From contig NZ_CP108487.1 of NCBI RefSeq assembly GCF_036226525.1, forward strand, positions 4,278,001 through 4,342,000: a DNA stretch of 64,000 nucleotides. Reading direction: 5' to 3'. Positions 56,175 through 64,000 of the stretch are shown in pieces. Position numbers and translations under genes: made by a program. Positions within the stretch are counted from its first letter, which is position 1. Every line of letters begins with the position of its first letter. The DNA is from Kribbella sp. NBC_01245 (GTDB taxonomy: Bacteria; Actinomycetota; Actinomycetes; Propionibacteriales; Kribbellaceae). The notes beneath the pieces were generated by a model. That model saw only the letters and a program-made list of their open reading frames with translations. It did no database searches and was not told the DNA's origin.

Positions 56175-57041
56175 ATGACCGCAGAGCCGGAAGAGGCCAG
56201 CCGGAGCGGTATCCGCGAGGCCCTCGAGGGACTGAAGTACGGCGCTCGCTCGGCCTTGTCGCCGAAGGTCATCCAGGGTGCCGCGGTGGAGATCGGCTGG
56301 TTGACCACCCACCTGGCGATGTACCCACTCGGCCTGGTTCGCGATTCCGAGCATCGCGCCGACCGGCTGAACCTGGACAGCCTGACCCCGGCTCAACGCG
56401 GTCTGCTGATCGGCGACGTCGAGGCGGCCGCCACCCCGATCGTGCTGACTCACGGCATCATCGACAACCACACCGTCTTCGCGCTGATGCGGCGCAATCT
56501 GCTCCGTCGCGGTTTCAGCCGGCTGCGCACGTTCTCGTACTCCCCGCTCACCCTCGACGTACGTCGTACCGCCGAGCGGATGGGCGCCGAGATCGAGGCG
56601 CTGTGCGCGGAGGCCGGCTACGAGCGGATCCACGTGATCGGGCACAGCCTCGGCGGCCTGATCGCCCGGTACTACGTGCAGCGACTGGGCGGGGATGAGC
56701 GGGTGCACACCTGCGTCACGCTTGGCACGCCACACCAGGGCACCCAGGCGGCCCGGCTGCTGCCGTGGCCCTTGGTGAAGCAATTACGCCCGGACAGCGA
56801 CCTGATGGCAGAGCTCGCGGAGCCCGCGCCAGGGTGCAAAACGCGCTTCCTGGCCTTCTACAGCGATGTAGACCAGCTGATAGTTCCGCAACGCCGGGCG
56901 AGGATCGACCATCCCGACCTGTCCGCGCGTAATGTGCGCATCAGTGGAGTGGGTCACCTCTCACTCCCGTTCGACGGCGAGGTCGTGCACCAGATCTCCG
57001 GTGCGCTGTCCCACCTCGACGAGACCGGGGCCGTCGCCTAG
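56175..57041 (+). CDS. Lipase/esterase of the alpha/beta hydrolase fold
   Basis: 288 residues with the lipase elbow GHSLGG (Ser158), oxyanion loop THGIIDNHTVF and the typical LGTPHQGTQAARLL segment after it. The last third has the acid aspartate (FYSDVDQLIVP) and His near SGVGHLSLP. No clear signal peptide; the N-terminal part (GLTTHLAMYPLGLV-like) may be membrane-associated. One TTA codon occurs at 56784-56786. ATG 56175 follows GAGGAG. Function: esters of fatty acids, substrate unknown. Confidence 0.85.
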   Translation: MTAEPEEASRSGIREALEGLKYGARSALSPKVIQGAAVEIGWLTTHLAMYPLGLVRDSEHRADRLNLDSLTPAQRGLLIGDVEAAATPIVLTHGIIDNHTVFALMRRNLLRRGFSRLRTFSYSPLTLDVRRTAERMGAEIEALCAEAGYERIHVIGHSLGGLIARYYVQRLGGDERVHTCVTLGTPHQGTQAARLLPWPLVKQLRPDSDLMAELAEPAPGCKTRFLAFYSDVDQLIVPQRRARIDHPDLSARNVRISGVGHLSLPFDGEVVHQISGALSHLDETGAVA

Positions 57042-57096
57042 GACGCCTGGTCAAGCAGCGAACCGCAAAGGAAACGAAAATATTCCTGGACGGGGT

Positions 57097-57125
57097 TTGT
57101 AGCCTCGTGACCCATCCGTTATGGT
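57097..57125 (+). promoter_or_regulatory. Predicted promoter of the M23 peptidase gene
   Basis: TTGTAG (57097-57102) and TATGGT (57120-57125) are spaced by 17 nt, a fair fit to an actinobacterial housekeeping promoter. A 60-nt leader follows with a CCCCGGG/CCGGGA-type hairpin. It lies between the lipase stop and GTG 57189. Confidence 0.5.
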
Positions 57126-57188
57126 GCTTGAGCCCCCGGGAATCCGGGAGCGGACAGTGCCCCTCCCCTGTGACCGAAAGGCCACGTT

Positions 57189-58085
57189 GTGTCCCAGCAC
57201 CGTGCCGCGAGAAATCGCGTCACGCCAGGCAACGCTGCGCGTAAACCCAACGCACCAGCGCCTCACAGTGCAAAGCATCGTGTAGCCCGGCGTACCACCC
57301 CAGCCAGTTCCCAGATCGTCGGTTTGACCGCAGCGCTCGCCGCCGCGGCCGGAGCAGTGGGTTTCAGCCACAGCTCCCTCGCCTCACCCACCCAGGCGAA
57401 CTCCGCGGTGAACATCGCCGCGCTGAACGCCACCATGGGCAAGGCCGAGCTCTCCGCCGTCACCACTGCCCGGATCGAGCGTCGCCAACTCGCCACCAGG
57501 GACTCGTCCCGCCTCCAGCTCGCGCAGACTGCCTCCGTCAAGAAGCAGGCCGCCGCCGACCGGACCGCCAAGGCCCGCGCCGCCAAGCTGGACGCCTACC
57601 GCAAGGTCACCCAGGTCCGCGCCACCGCCCTCGCCCGGGCCAAGGCCGCCGCCGAGAAGGCCGAGCTGCTGAAGCTGCAGTCCGCCACTCGCGCCGAGAT
57701 GATGCTGACCGGCTACCGCATCACCGCCACCTTCGGCCAGGGCGGCACCCGCTGGGCCCGGAACCACACCGGCACCGACTTCGCCGCCGACCTGGGCACC
57801 CGGATCGGCGCCGTCATGAAGGGCGAGGTCATCCAGGCCGAGTTCTCCGGTCCGTATGGCCGTCAGGTCAAGGTCCGGCACACCGACGGCACCGTCACGT
57901 CGTACAGCCACATGAACAGCTTCTCGGTCTCCGTAGGGGACCTGGTCTACGCCGGCGACAAGCTCGGCGAGGTCGGCTCCAGCGGTAACAGCACCGGCCC
58001 GCACCTGCACTTCGAGGTGCTACCCGACGGTGAAACTGCGATCAACCCGATGCCCTGGCTCCGCGACCACGGTCTGCACCCGTAA
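57189..58085 (+). CDS. Secreted M23-family metallopeptidase (LytM-like)
   Basis: 298 residues: a basic N-terminus, a hydrophobic export segment (about 43-65), an Ala/Lys-rich coiled coil (about 95-175) and an M23 (LytM) domain. Zinc and catalytic motifs: NHTGTDFAAD (His and Asp ligands) and GPHLHFEV (HxH). M23 enzymes cut peptidoglycan cross-bridges; with all ligands present this one is likely active or regulated by the coiled coil. Occurs next to pcrA as in mycobacteria (Rv0950c). GTG 57189. Confidence 0.9.
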   Translation: MSQHRAARNRVTPGNAARKPNAPAPHSAKHRVARRTTPASSQIVGLTAALAAAAGAVGFSHSSLASPTQANSAVNIAALNATMGKAELSAVTTARIERRQLATRDSSRLQLAQTASVKKQAAADRTAKARAAKLDAYRKVTQVRATALARAKAAAEKAELLKLQSATRAEMMLTGYRITATFGQGGTRWARNHTGTDFAADLGTRIGAVMKGEVIQAEFSGPYGRQVKVRHTDGTVTSYSHMNSFSVSVGDLVYAGDKLGEVGSSGNSTGPHLHFEVLPDGETAINPMPWLRDHGLHP

Positions 58086-58112
58086 TCCCCTCACTTTTGT
58101 AAACTGCGGCGC

Positions 58113-58664
58113 ATGCGTCCTGGTCCGGGTGAAGTCCTGCACTTCTCCGAGGATCCGGGTATCACGCGATTCCGCCCGCAGGTCGTCGCCGTCCGGTCGA
58201 CGCCGCTTGCCACGCCTTACGTGTGGGCCGTCGATTCCGACCGCGCCCCCGACTACTGGTTCCCCCGCCAATGCCCGCGCGCGATGGCCTGGGTTGGACC
58301 GCAGACTTCTGAGCAAGACCGCCTACGGCTGATCGGGCCGGGCGAATCCCGCGTTCACGCGATCGAATACGGCTGGCTCGAGGCCATGCGAACCGTCGAG
58401 CTGTACGCCTACCGCCTGCCGTCCGAAACCTTCACGCCGTACGACGCCGCCGTGGTCTCCACCGCGCCCGAGGTACTGCCGCTCGGACCACCCGAACGAG
58501 TCCCCGACCTCTTCACCCTGCACGCGGAAGCCGGCATCCAACTCCGCGTCCTCCCCAACCTCCACGCCTTCTGGTCCGCAGTCACCACCAGCACCCTGGA
58601 GTTCAGCGCCATCCGCCTCCGCAACGCCCAACCTAGTGTCCTGAGTCAGAAGTTCGTGCCTTAG
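58113..58664 (+). CDS. DUF6886-family protein with MITE-derived C-terminus
   Basis: 183 residues, soluble. VLHFSEDPGITRFRPQ and YVWAVDSDRAPDYWFPRQCPR match the DUF6886 pattern; function unknown. ATG 58113 is 8 nt after a TAAACT -10 (58100-58105), suggesting a leaderless transcript. The last ~10 codons (PSVLSQKFVP) and the TAG stop at 58662-58664 come from a MITE-like element inserted at 58634, so the native C-terminus has been replaced. Confidence 0.8.
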   Translation: MRPGPGEVLHFSEDPGITRFRPQVVAVRSTPLATPYVWAVDSDRAPDYWFPRQCPRAMAWVGPQTSEQDRLRLIGPGESRVHAIEYGWLEAMRTVELYAYRLPSETFTPYDAAVVSTAPEVLPLGPPERVPDLFTLHAEAGIQLRVLPNLHAFWSAVTTSTLEFSAIRLRNAQPSVLSQKFVP

Positions 58665-58798
58665 CTCCGGTGTCCAGGTGCGTGCATCGCAAGGCGGAGG
58701 AGGGGAGCAATCTTTTTCGATTGTGACCCGACGACAACGCAGCGAGGTGCGTGCCTGGGCGCCGGAGATGAGGTGCGAACTTCTGACTCAGGACACTA
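58634..58798. mobile_element. MITE-like palindromic element, copy 2
   Basis: Bounded by TA (58634-58635, 58797-58798) within CTAG. The outer 24 nt (58633-58656 and 58776-58799) are perfect inverted repeats beginning CTAGTGTCCTGAGTCAGAAG. Imperfect pairing continues inward to about 60 nt per arm (CTCCGGTGTCCAGGTGCGTGC against GGTGCGTGCCTGGGCGCCGGAG). Central loop has GGGGAGCAATCTTTTTCGATTG. It lies across the 3' ends of the two convergent genes. Confidence 0.78.
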
Positions 58799-59347
58799 GC
58801 GGCGCCAGACTTCGGCGGTGGTGAGGAAGGCGGAGGAGGAGGGGCGTTCGGGGGTGCCGTCGACCTGGACGTTGCCGGGGATGGTTTCGCCGCCGAGGGT
58901 CAGCCGCGCGGCCCGCACCGGGGCGATGACCAGGCTGAGGCTGTGGTCGACGCCGTCGAGCAGGAAGTTGTCGGTGGCAAAGGTACGCCGGTCGAGCACG
59001 CCGGACATCTCGATCTGTACGTCGGCGGCTTTGACGCTCAACCCGGCGGCCAGGTTCATCGAGACCTGGACGAGGTCGCGTTCGATCACCGGTTCGGGCC
59101 AAACCAGGCCTTGCACCTCGAGGAACGACCGGACGAAATAGCTCTCCAGCCAGGCGGCCAGGTCGACGTCATCGGCGATGACCCGGACGCGGCCGTCGTA
59201 CCAAAGCACGATCGCCGTACCGGCACCGCGGATGGACCAGTCGACCGTCCAGATCGAGGCGAATGCGACCACTTGGCCGCCGGCGTCGAACAGTCTGAGG
59301 CCCGGATTCGCCCCCGCCAGGATGATCCGCCGTTGCTGCTGTGTCAT
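58796..59347 (-). CDS. Hypothetical protein, unknown function
   Basis: 183 residues, soluble, no family recognised. It has an N-terminal beta-rich part (LRLFDAGGQVVAFASIWTVD, LWYDGRVRVIADDVDLAAWL) and a C-terminal part of similar length. ATG 59347 has AAGG 7 nt upstream. The stop TAG (58796-58798) is made by the right end of the MITE-like element, so the original gene may have been slightly longer. Divergence from the DUF6886 gene is convergent; pcrA ends 83 nt upstream. Confidence 0.6.
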   Translation of the reverse strand: MTQQQRRIILAGANPGLRLFDAGGQVVAFASIWTVDWSIRGAGTAIVLWYDGRVRVIADDVDLAAWLESYFVRSFLEVQGLVWPEPVIERDLVQVSMNLAAGLSVKAADVQIEMSGVLDRRTFATDNFLLDGVDHSLSLVIAPVRAARLTLGGETIPGNVQVDGTPERPSSSAFLTTAEVWRR

Positions 59348-59430
59348 CGGCACACCTTCGTCCGGAGGTTCGAAGCCCCGATTGTCTCAATATCCAGACT
59401 TCGCGCAACGTTTGGCGGGTGATTCTTGGC

Positions 59431-61767
59431 CTAGATCTTCTCTACCGGCGCGTAACGGAGTAATAGACGCTTCACGCCTTCGGAGCCGAAGTCGATATCG
59501 GCCTGGGCCTGTTGCCCTTCGCCGCGGACCACCACGACACTGCCCATCCCGAAGCTGTCGTGCACGACCCGATCGCCCGGTTTGAGGCTGAGCACGGGCT
59601 TGTCGCCGACTCCGCCCGTACGACGCGGCGCCTCGTACCGGCTGGTGAAACCGCTCGAGCCACCGGACGACGTACCGGTGCCGGACCAGCGGGTGATCGC
59701 GGACTCGTCGCGGCGCCAGTCGAGCAACTCAGCCGGGATCTCGTCCAGGAATCGCGATGGCGGGTTGTGCTGCGGAGCGCCGTACGCGCTGCGAACCGCC
59801 GCCCGCGACAGGTGCAACCGCTGCCGGGCCCGCGTGATCCCGACGTACGCCAGGCGGCGCTCCTCCTCCAGCTCCTTCATGTCGTTGAGCGAGCGGGAGT
59901 GCGGGAAGACGCCGTCCTCCATCCCCGTCAGGAACACCACCGGGAACTCGAGGCCCTTCGCCGTATGCAGCGTCATCAGCGTGACCACGCCACCGTCATC
60001 GCCCTGGTCCGGAATCGAGTCGGCATCCGCGACCAGCGCGACCCGCTCCAGGAACGCCTGCAGGTCGGACGGTTCGCCCGCGGCGCCGGCCTCCTCGACG
60101 AACTCCCGCGCGACCGCGACGAACTCGGCCAGGTTCTCCAGGCGAGTCTCGTCCTGCGGGTCCGTCGATTTCTCCAGCTCGTCGTGATAGCCCGAGCGGT
60201 GCAGCGCGACGTCCAGGATGTCGTCCGGCGGGGCGCCCGAGTCGACCATGGCCTGCAATTCGTCCAGGATCTCGAGGAACGAGGTGATCGAGTTGAGTGA
60301 GCGACTGGCGATTCCCGGCGCGTCCTCGGCCTTGCGCAACGCCTGCGAGAACGAGATCCGCTCGCGCTGAGCGAGGGCCTCGACCGTCGCCTCGGCGCGA
60401 TCGCCGATGCCGCGTTTGGGCACGTTCAGGATGCGCCGGAGCGAGACCGTGTCCTCGGGATTGACCAGCACGCGCAGGTAGGCCAGCGCGTCGCGGACCT
60501 CCTTGCGCTCGTAGAAGCGCACGCCGCCGACGACCTTGTACGGCAGGCCGGTGCGGATGAAGACTTCTTCGAAAACCCGGGACTGCGCGTTCGTCCGGTA
60601 GAAGACGGCCACGTCCATCGGTTTGGCATCACCCGCGTCGGTGAGCCGGTCGATTTCGTCCGCGACGAACTGCGCCTCGTCGTGCTCGTTGTCCGCGACG
60701 TACACCGCGATCTGCTCGCCGGGGCCGGAGTCGGACCAGAGGTTCTTCGCCTTGCGGCCCTCGTTGCGGCTGATGACAGCGTTGGCCGCGGTGAGGATGT
60801 TCTGCGTGGAGCGGTAGTTCTGCTCGAGCAGGATCGTCTCGGCGTTGGTGAAATCCTCTTCGAACGCGAGGATGTTGCGGATCGTCGCGCCCCGGAAGGC
60901 ATAGATCGACTGGTCCGCGTCGCCGACCACCATCAGCTCGGCCGGCGGCGCCATCGGGCCATCGTTCGCGCCCGGCTCGAAGTCGGCGCAGAGCTCACGG
61001 ATCAACGTGTACTGCGCGTGGTTCGTGTCCTGGTACTCGTCGACGAGCACGTGGCGGAACCGGCGGCGGTAGTACTCCCGGACCTCGGGAAAGGCCTGAA
61101 AGAGGTTGACCGTGGTCATCAGCAAGTCGTCGAAGTCCAGCGCGTTCGCCTGGGCGAGTCGCTCCTGGTACGTCTTGTAGCACTCGGCGTACGTCTCCTC
61201 GAGGTGGTTCGACGCCTTCGCGGCGGCCGCCTCGTAGTCGATCAGCTCGTTCTTCTGGGTGGAGATCCAGTTCAGTACGGCGCGCGGCGCATAGCGTTTG
61301 ACGTCCAGGTCGAGATCGCGGCAGACCAGCGTCATCAGCCGTTTGGAGTCGGTGTCGTCGTAGATCGAGAACGTCGAACTGATGCCGAATCGCTTGATAT
61401 CGCGGCGCAGAATCCGCACACACGACGAGTGGAACGTCGAGACCCACATCATCTTCGCCCGGCCGCCGACCAGCTCGGTCACCCGCTCACGCATCTCGGC
61501 CGCGGCCTTGTTGGTGAACGTGATCGCCAGGATCGACCCCGGGTGGGCATCCCGGGCGGCCAGCAGATACGCGATCCGCCGGGTCAGCACCCTGGTCTTG
61601 CCCGAGCCGGCACCGGCCACCACCAGCAGCGGCTTACCCGCGTGCACGACAGCGGCCCGCTGCTGCGGGTTGAGCCCGTCCAGCAGCTCCTCGGGCCCCA
61701 CCTTGCGCAACGCCGGCGGAGTCTCGAGCGGGATCGGGAGTTCGTCTGGAGAGAAGAGCGTGGTCAT
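59431..61767 (-). CDS. pcrA: ATP-dependent DNA helicase UvrD/PcrA
   Basis: Superfamily 1A 3'-5' helicase for DNA repair and replication-conflict resolution. The 778 residues show the Q motif LNPQQRAAV (32-40), Walker A AGAGSGKT (51-58), ITFTNKAAAEMRER (Ia), VDEYQDTNHAQYTL (II), GDADQSIYAFRGA (III), EQNYRST (IV), VTLMTLHTAKGLEFPVVF (V) and YVGITRARQRL (VI). The C-terminus has the Tudor-like GDRVVHDSFGMGSVV domain that contacts RNA polymerase. ATG 61767. Mycobacterial UvrD1 (Rv0949) is the matching gene in a similar neighbourhood. Confidence 0.95.
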   Translation of the reverse strand: MTTLFSPDELPIPLETPPALRKVGPEELLDGLNPQQRAAVVHAGKPLLVVAGAGSGKTRVLTRRIAYLLAARDAHPGSILAITFTNKAAAEMRERVTELVGGRAKMMWVSTFHSSCVRILRRDIKRFGISSTFSIYDDTDSKRLMTLVCRDLDLDVKRYAPRAVLNWISTQKNELIDYEAAAAKASNHLEETYAECYKTYQERLAQANALDFDDLLMTTVNLFQAFPEVREYYRRRFRHVLVDEYQDTNHAQYTLIRELCADFEPGANDGPMAPPAELMVVGDADQSIYAFRGATIRNILAFEEDFTNAETILLEQNYRSTQNILTAANAVISRNEGRKAKNLWSDSGPGEQIAVYVADNEHDEAQFVADEIDRLTDAGDAKPMDVAVFYRTNAQSRVFEEVFIRTGLPYKVVGGVRFYERKEVRDALAYLRVLVNPEDTVSLRRILNVPKRGIGDRAEATVEALAQRERISFSQALRKAEDAPGIASRSLNSITSFLEILDELQAMVDSGAPPDDILDVALHRSGYHDELEKSTDPQDETRLENLAEFVAVAREFVEEAGAAGEPSDLQAFLERVALVADADSIPDQGDDGGVVTLMTLHTAKGLEFPVVFLTGMEDGVFPHSRSLNDMKELEEERRLAYVGITRARQRLHLSRAAVRSAYGAPQHNPPSRFLDEIPAELLDWRRDESAITRWSGTGTSSGGSSGFTSRYEAPRRTGGVGDKPVLSLKPGDRVVHDSFGMGSVVVVRGEGQQAQADIDFGSEGVKRLLLRYAPVEKI

Positions 61768-61823
61768 CGGTATCTACCCTAGGCCGTGCCACCGACAAGA
61801 TCCGTATCGTCCACAATGCACGG

Positions 61824-62549
61824 ATGACGATTCCGATCGCGAAGCCCCGTCCTGACGCCGAAATCGAGCGGGTGCTGGCGATCGTCGCGCACCCGGACGA
61901 CCTCGATTTCGGTGGCGCCGGCACCATCGCGAACTGGACTCGCGCGGGTATCGAGGTGACCTACTGCATCGTCACCGACGGGCAGGCAGGCGGTTTCGAG
62001 CCGGACCGCGATCGCGCCGAGATGCCCGACGTACGCCGTGCGGAGCAGACCGCGGCGGCCGCCCACGTCGGCGTACGGGATCTCCGCTTTCTCGGGTACG
62101 TCGACGGCCGCCTCGAGCCGACGTACGAGGTGATCCGCGACATCGTCCAGGTCATCCGCCAGGTACGCCCGCAACGCCTGCTCGGCCAATCCCCCGAACG
62201 CAACTGGTCCCGCCTGGTCACCTCGCACCCCGACCACCTCGCCGCCGCCGAAGCCACTCTGCGCGCGCTCTTCCCGGCCGCCGGCAACCCTTTCGCCTAC
62301 CCGGAGCTGACCGAGGAGGCCTGGACCGTCGACGAACTCTGGATGATGGAACACCCGGAGAAGAACCACTACGTCGACGTCACCGACACCGTCGACGCCA
62401 AACTCGCGGCCCTGCTCTGCCACGAAAGCCAGCACCCCGACCCGGCCCAACTCGAGACCACGATCCGCACCTGGCTCACCACCAACGCCCAAGCCGCCGG
62501 CCTCCCCACCACCCACCTAGCCGAACCCTTCACCGTCATCCGCCTCTAA
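61824..62549 (+). CDS. PIG-L family deacetylase
   Basis: 241 residues of the LmbE/PIG-L fold with the zinc motif AHPDDLDFG near residue 24 and SHPDHLAAAEA near 133 (third His). Members deacetylate N-acetyl sugars or related compounds, for example MshB and Mca of mycothiol metabolism. Here the exact substrate is unknown. ATG 61824 lies 57 nt from the divergent pcrA. The 3' end converges with the DUF1152 gene. Confidence 0.9.
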   Translation: MTIPIAKPRPDAEIERVLAIVAHPDDLDFGGAGTIANWTRAGIEVTYCIVTDGQAGGFEPDRDRAEMPDVRRAEQTAAAAHVGVRDLRFLGYVDGRLEPTYEVIRDIVQVIRQVRPQRLLGQSPERNWSRLVTSHPDHLAAAEATLRALFPAAGNPFAYPELTEEAWTVDELWMMEHPEKNHYVDVTDTVDAKLAALLCHESQHPDPAQLETTIRTWLTTNAQAAGLPTTHLAEPFTVIRL

Positions 62550-62571
62550 TCCGGCTCACCGGCATCCGCCT

Positions 62572-63531
62572 TTAGTGCGGCAACGCTCGGCCGGGCCGGA
62601 TCGGAACCTGCTCGCGATACGCCTCGATCACCTTTGAGATCTCCTGCGGATGGTCGGTCTCCTCGATCCGGTCGAGGTACCCCAATCGGTTGGCCAGGCC
62701 CGGCAGATCCACGCTGAAGTAGACGCTCATCAACGGATTGACGAAAAGCTCCGACCCACCCGTGCGACTGGTGAACTGGGCATCACCGAACTCACCGCGA
62801 AGGGCGGCCGCGATCTGGCCGTTCACGATGCTCGGCCGCAACGGCGTCATCCGCTGAGCGTGCTCGACCGCCTCCACATAGGCCCGAGCCTCGGCCGAGT
62901 CGGACGGGATCGACAACGCACCGAGGTACGCGCCGTTTTGCCCCAGGTCGGCGAGATTCTCCAGAACTTGCGCGTGGGAAACGCCATGGTGCGCGTCGAT
63001 CCCGAAGCCGAGACAGACCACCAAACGGTTGATGCCGTCGATACCCGCCACCGCAGCGAGGCTGGCCATGTCCTCTTCGGGTGTGCCGAGCCCGGCCTCG
63101 TCGCCTCGCATCAGGATGTCGGTACCACCGTCGACCAGAATTACCGCGTCGAGATCCAGTTCCGCGATCAACCAGCGGTACGCGGCCCGCAGCGGCCGAA
63201 CGCCACTGCGTGGGAAGGCGTACACCGTCGGCGCCAAGTGCGTACCGGCGAGCCAACGGGCGAGCGTCCGCTCCGGGAAGTAGGCGTCGTTGCCAGTGGT
63301 GGCCGGCTCGACCCGCGCGACGTTCGGGCCGGATGGGTCGACCAGGTGGGTCAGATCGCTGAAGCTGTGGTTGGCGAGGTGGACCTCTTTACCGAGCCCA
63401 TCGAGCGCGATCGCCAGCGGCAAACCGGCGTAGACGTCGAACCCACCGCCCGCCCCCGCGATCAGCACACGCCGAGCATCCCGCAACCGCCGAAACAACG
63501 GCGGCTCAGCCAAGTTGAACACCGCGCCCAC
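62572..63531 (-). CDS. DUF1152 domain-containing protein
   Basis: 319 residues matching DUF1152 throughout: ARRVLIAGAGGGFDVYAGLPLAIAL, ILVDGGTDILMRGDEAGLGTP, and GFGIDAHHGVSHAQVLENLA (each is part of longer conserved blocks). The GAGGGFD glycine loop suggests nucleotide or dinucleotide binding. Function unknown; metal binding by the HH pair is possible. GTG 63531 follows AGGGG by 5 nt; the frame is open to 63561. Confidence 0.83.
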   Translation of the reverse strand: MGAVFNLAEPPLFRRLRDARRVLIAGAGGGFDVYAGLPLAIALDGLGKEVHLANHSFSDLTHLVDPSGPNVARVEPATTGNDAYFPERTLARWLAGTHLAPTVYAFPRSGVRPLRAAYRWLIAELDLDAVILVDGGTDILMRGDEAGLGTPEEDMASLAAVAGIDGINRLVVCLGFGIDAHHGVSHAQVLENLADLGQNGAYLGALSIPSDSAEARAYVEAVEHAQRMTPLRPSIVNGQIAAALRGEFGDAQFTSRTGGSELFVNPLMSVYFSVDLPGLANRLGYLDRIEETDHPQEISKVIEAYREQVPIRPGRALPH

Positions 63532-63570
63532 GCTGACCCCTCCCCAACAGACACGCCGCACTTTTTCCGC

Positions 63571-63763
63571 TCATCGGACCCTTGTGACCAGGCGTGTCGG
63601 CGTTCATCGGTCCCTTGTGACCACCAGTTGTTGGCGTTCGTTCTTCAGGATACGGCTTAGATACCGGCCGTATTCCGACGAATGAACGCCAAGTGGGTAG
63701 GCCTGCGCGTTGGTCAGAAGGGCCCGATGAACGCCGACACGCCTGGTCACAAGGGACCGATCA
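63571..63763. repeat. Nested long palindrome with TTCATCGG cores
   Basis: Outer arms 63571-63610 and 63724-63763 are reverse complements at 38 of 40 positions (GACCAGGCGTGTCGGCGTTC in the left arm). Inside, 63632-63656 (TTGGCGTTCGTTCTTCAGG onward) pairs with a segment ending at about 63692 in about 21 of 25 positions. The full unit spans ~193 bp and holds no gene. It shares TTCATCGGTCC with the repeats at 1910-2004 and 30120-30182. Confidence 0.8.
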
Positions 63764-63821
63764 ACAGGAATGCGTCGCGTCACAAGGGGCCGGTGAGCGG
63801 GACGGCGGCGGCGCGGGAGGG

Positions 63822-64000
63822 TTAGTGGGTTAGGAGGGTGTTCAGGAGGGCGGCGGGGGGTTCGGGGGTGTCCAGGGTGATGGCGAAGCGGGTGCCGTTG
63901 GTGAGGTCTAGGACTAGGCCTGGGCCGGCGCGGAGGATGAGGCCGCGTTTGCCGGGGGTTACGCGGTAGCCCCAGCCGCCCCATTGCATGGGCTGGATCT
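63822..64000 (-). CDS. Partial gene: C-terminus of a DUF1648-like/PH-type membrane protein
   Basis: On the minus strand the frame is open from the window edge to TAA (63822-63824). The 58 visible residues include WGGWGYRVTPGKRGLILRAG and LDLTNGTRFAITLD, then LLNTLLTH. The WGGWGYR...GxxLVLDLxxGxRFxxTxD pattern is that of the C-terminal domain of actinobacterial small membrane proteins with a PH-like tail. The rest lies outside the window, so no start or full family assignment can be given. Confidence 0.6.
   Translation of the reverse strand, partial: IQPMQWGGWGYRVTPGKRGLILRAGPGLVLDLTNGTRFAITLDTPEPPAALLNTLLTH

Noticed and set aside
57042..57188. c-di-AMP (ydaO) riboswitch in the leader of the M23 peptidase gene
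   Set aside because: Such riboswitches precede many cell-wall hydrolase genes, but the conserved ydaO sequence blocks are not visible in this 147-nt leader.

Overview
The window is high-GC DNA from an actinobacterium. Start codons are often GTG, genes overlap by GTGA or ATGA, GTAC-containing codons are frequent, and there are many secreted hydrolases. The best guess is a Kribbella- or Nocardioides-like member of the Propionibacteriales, but this is inferred from codon style and gene content, not from a marker gene. The block sucC-sucD / perM-purN-purH / M23 peptidase / pcrA matches, from memory, the conserved neighbourhood of mycobacterial Rv0949-Rv0957, with extra cargo inserted. No rRNA, tRNA, CRISPR array or intact transposase was seen.

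Layout. 0-10 kb: end of an MFS transporter, a CorC-like protein, the Leloir pair galT-galK with a DeoR-type regulator and an MFS transporter, three GNAT acetyltransferase genes in tandem, and a 0.7 kb stretch with IS605-like end hairpins. 10-20 kb: an alpha/beta hydrolase, an NAD(P)-dependent epimerase-like protein, two CAP-domain surface proteins, a small membrane protein, icd with a striking double palindrome upstream, a secreted glycerophosphodiesterase, an M1 peptidase and a MOSC protein. 20-32 kb: a spermidine-synthase-like protein, a lipoprotein, mdh, a very large subtilase, DUF3017-folD, a TetR-MMPL pair, and a SigE-type sigma factor with a membrane partner. 32-43 kb: pirin, a methyltransferase, a serine hydrolase, a phosphotransferase, a GH18 chitinase, a broken tetR, a membrane protein, then purH-purN, perM and a membrane-anchored unknown. 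43-56 kb: sucD-sucC, a GH13 glucosidase, an MFS transporter, DUF4265, an S1 protease, LysR, a small secreted protein, a three-gene sugar ABC cassette and a B12-binding protein. 56-64 kb: a lipase, an M23 peptidase, DUF6886, an unknown gene, pcrA, a PIG-L deacetylase, DUF1152 and the end of one more gene.

Functionally the window mixes core carbon metabolism (galT, galK, icd, mdh, sucCD), purine and one-carbon metabolism (purH, purN, folD) and DNA repair (pcrA) with a saprophyte's exported enzymes and sugar uptake.

The least explained signal is a set of intergenic palindromic elements in several families. Two are about 165 bp MITE-like elements bounded by TA, whose arms differ between copies yet stay perfectly self-complementary; one of them supplies the stop codons of both convergent neighbours. 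A second family is built on a TTCATCGG core at three sites, one a nested hairpin of nearly 200 bp. A third family shares about 74 bp between two sites. A triple GTCGAC palindrome lies after galK, and a double 21-nt inverted repeat lies upstream of icd.
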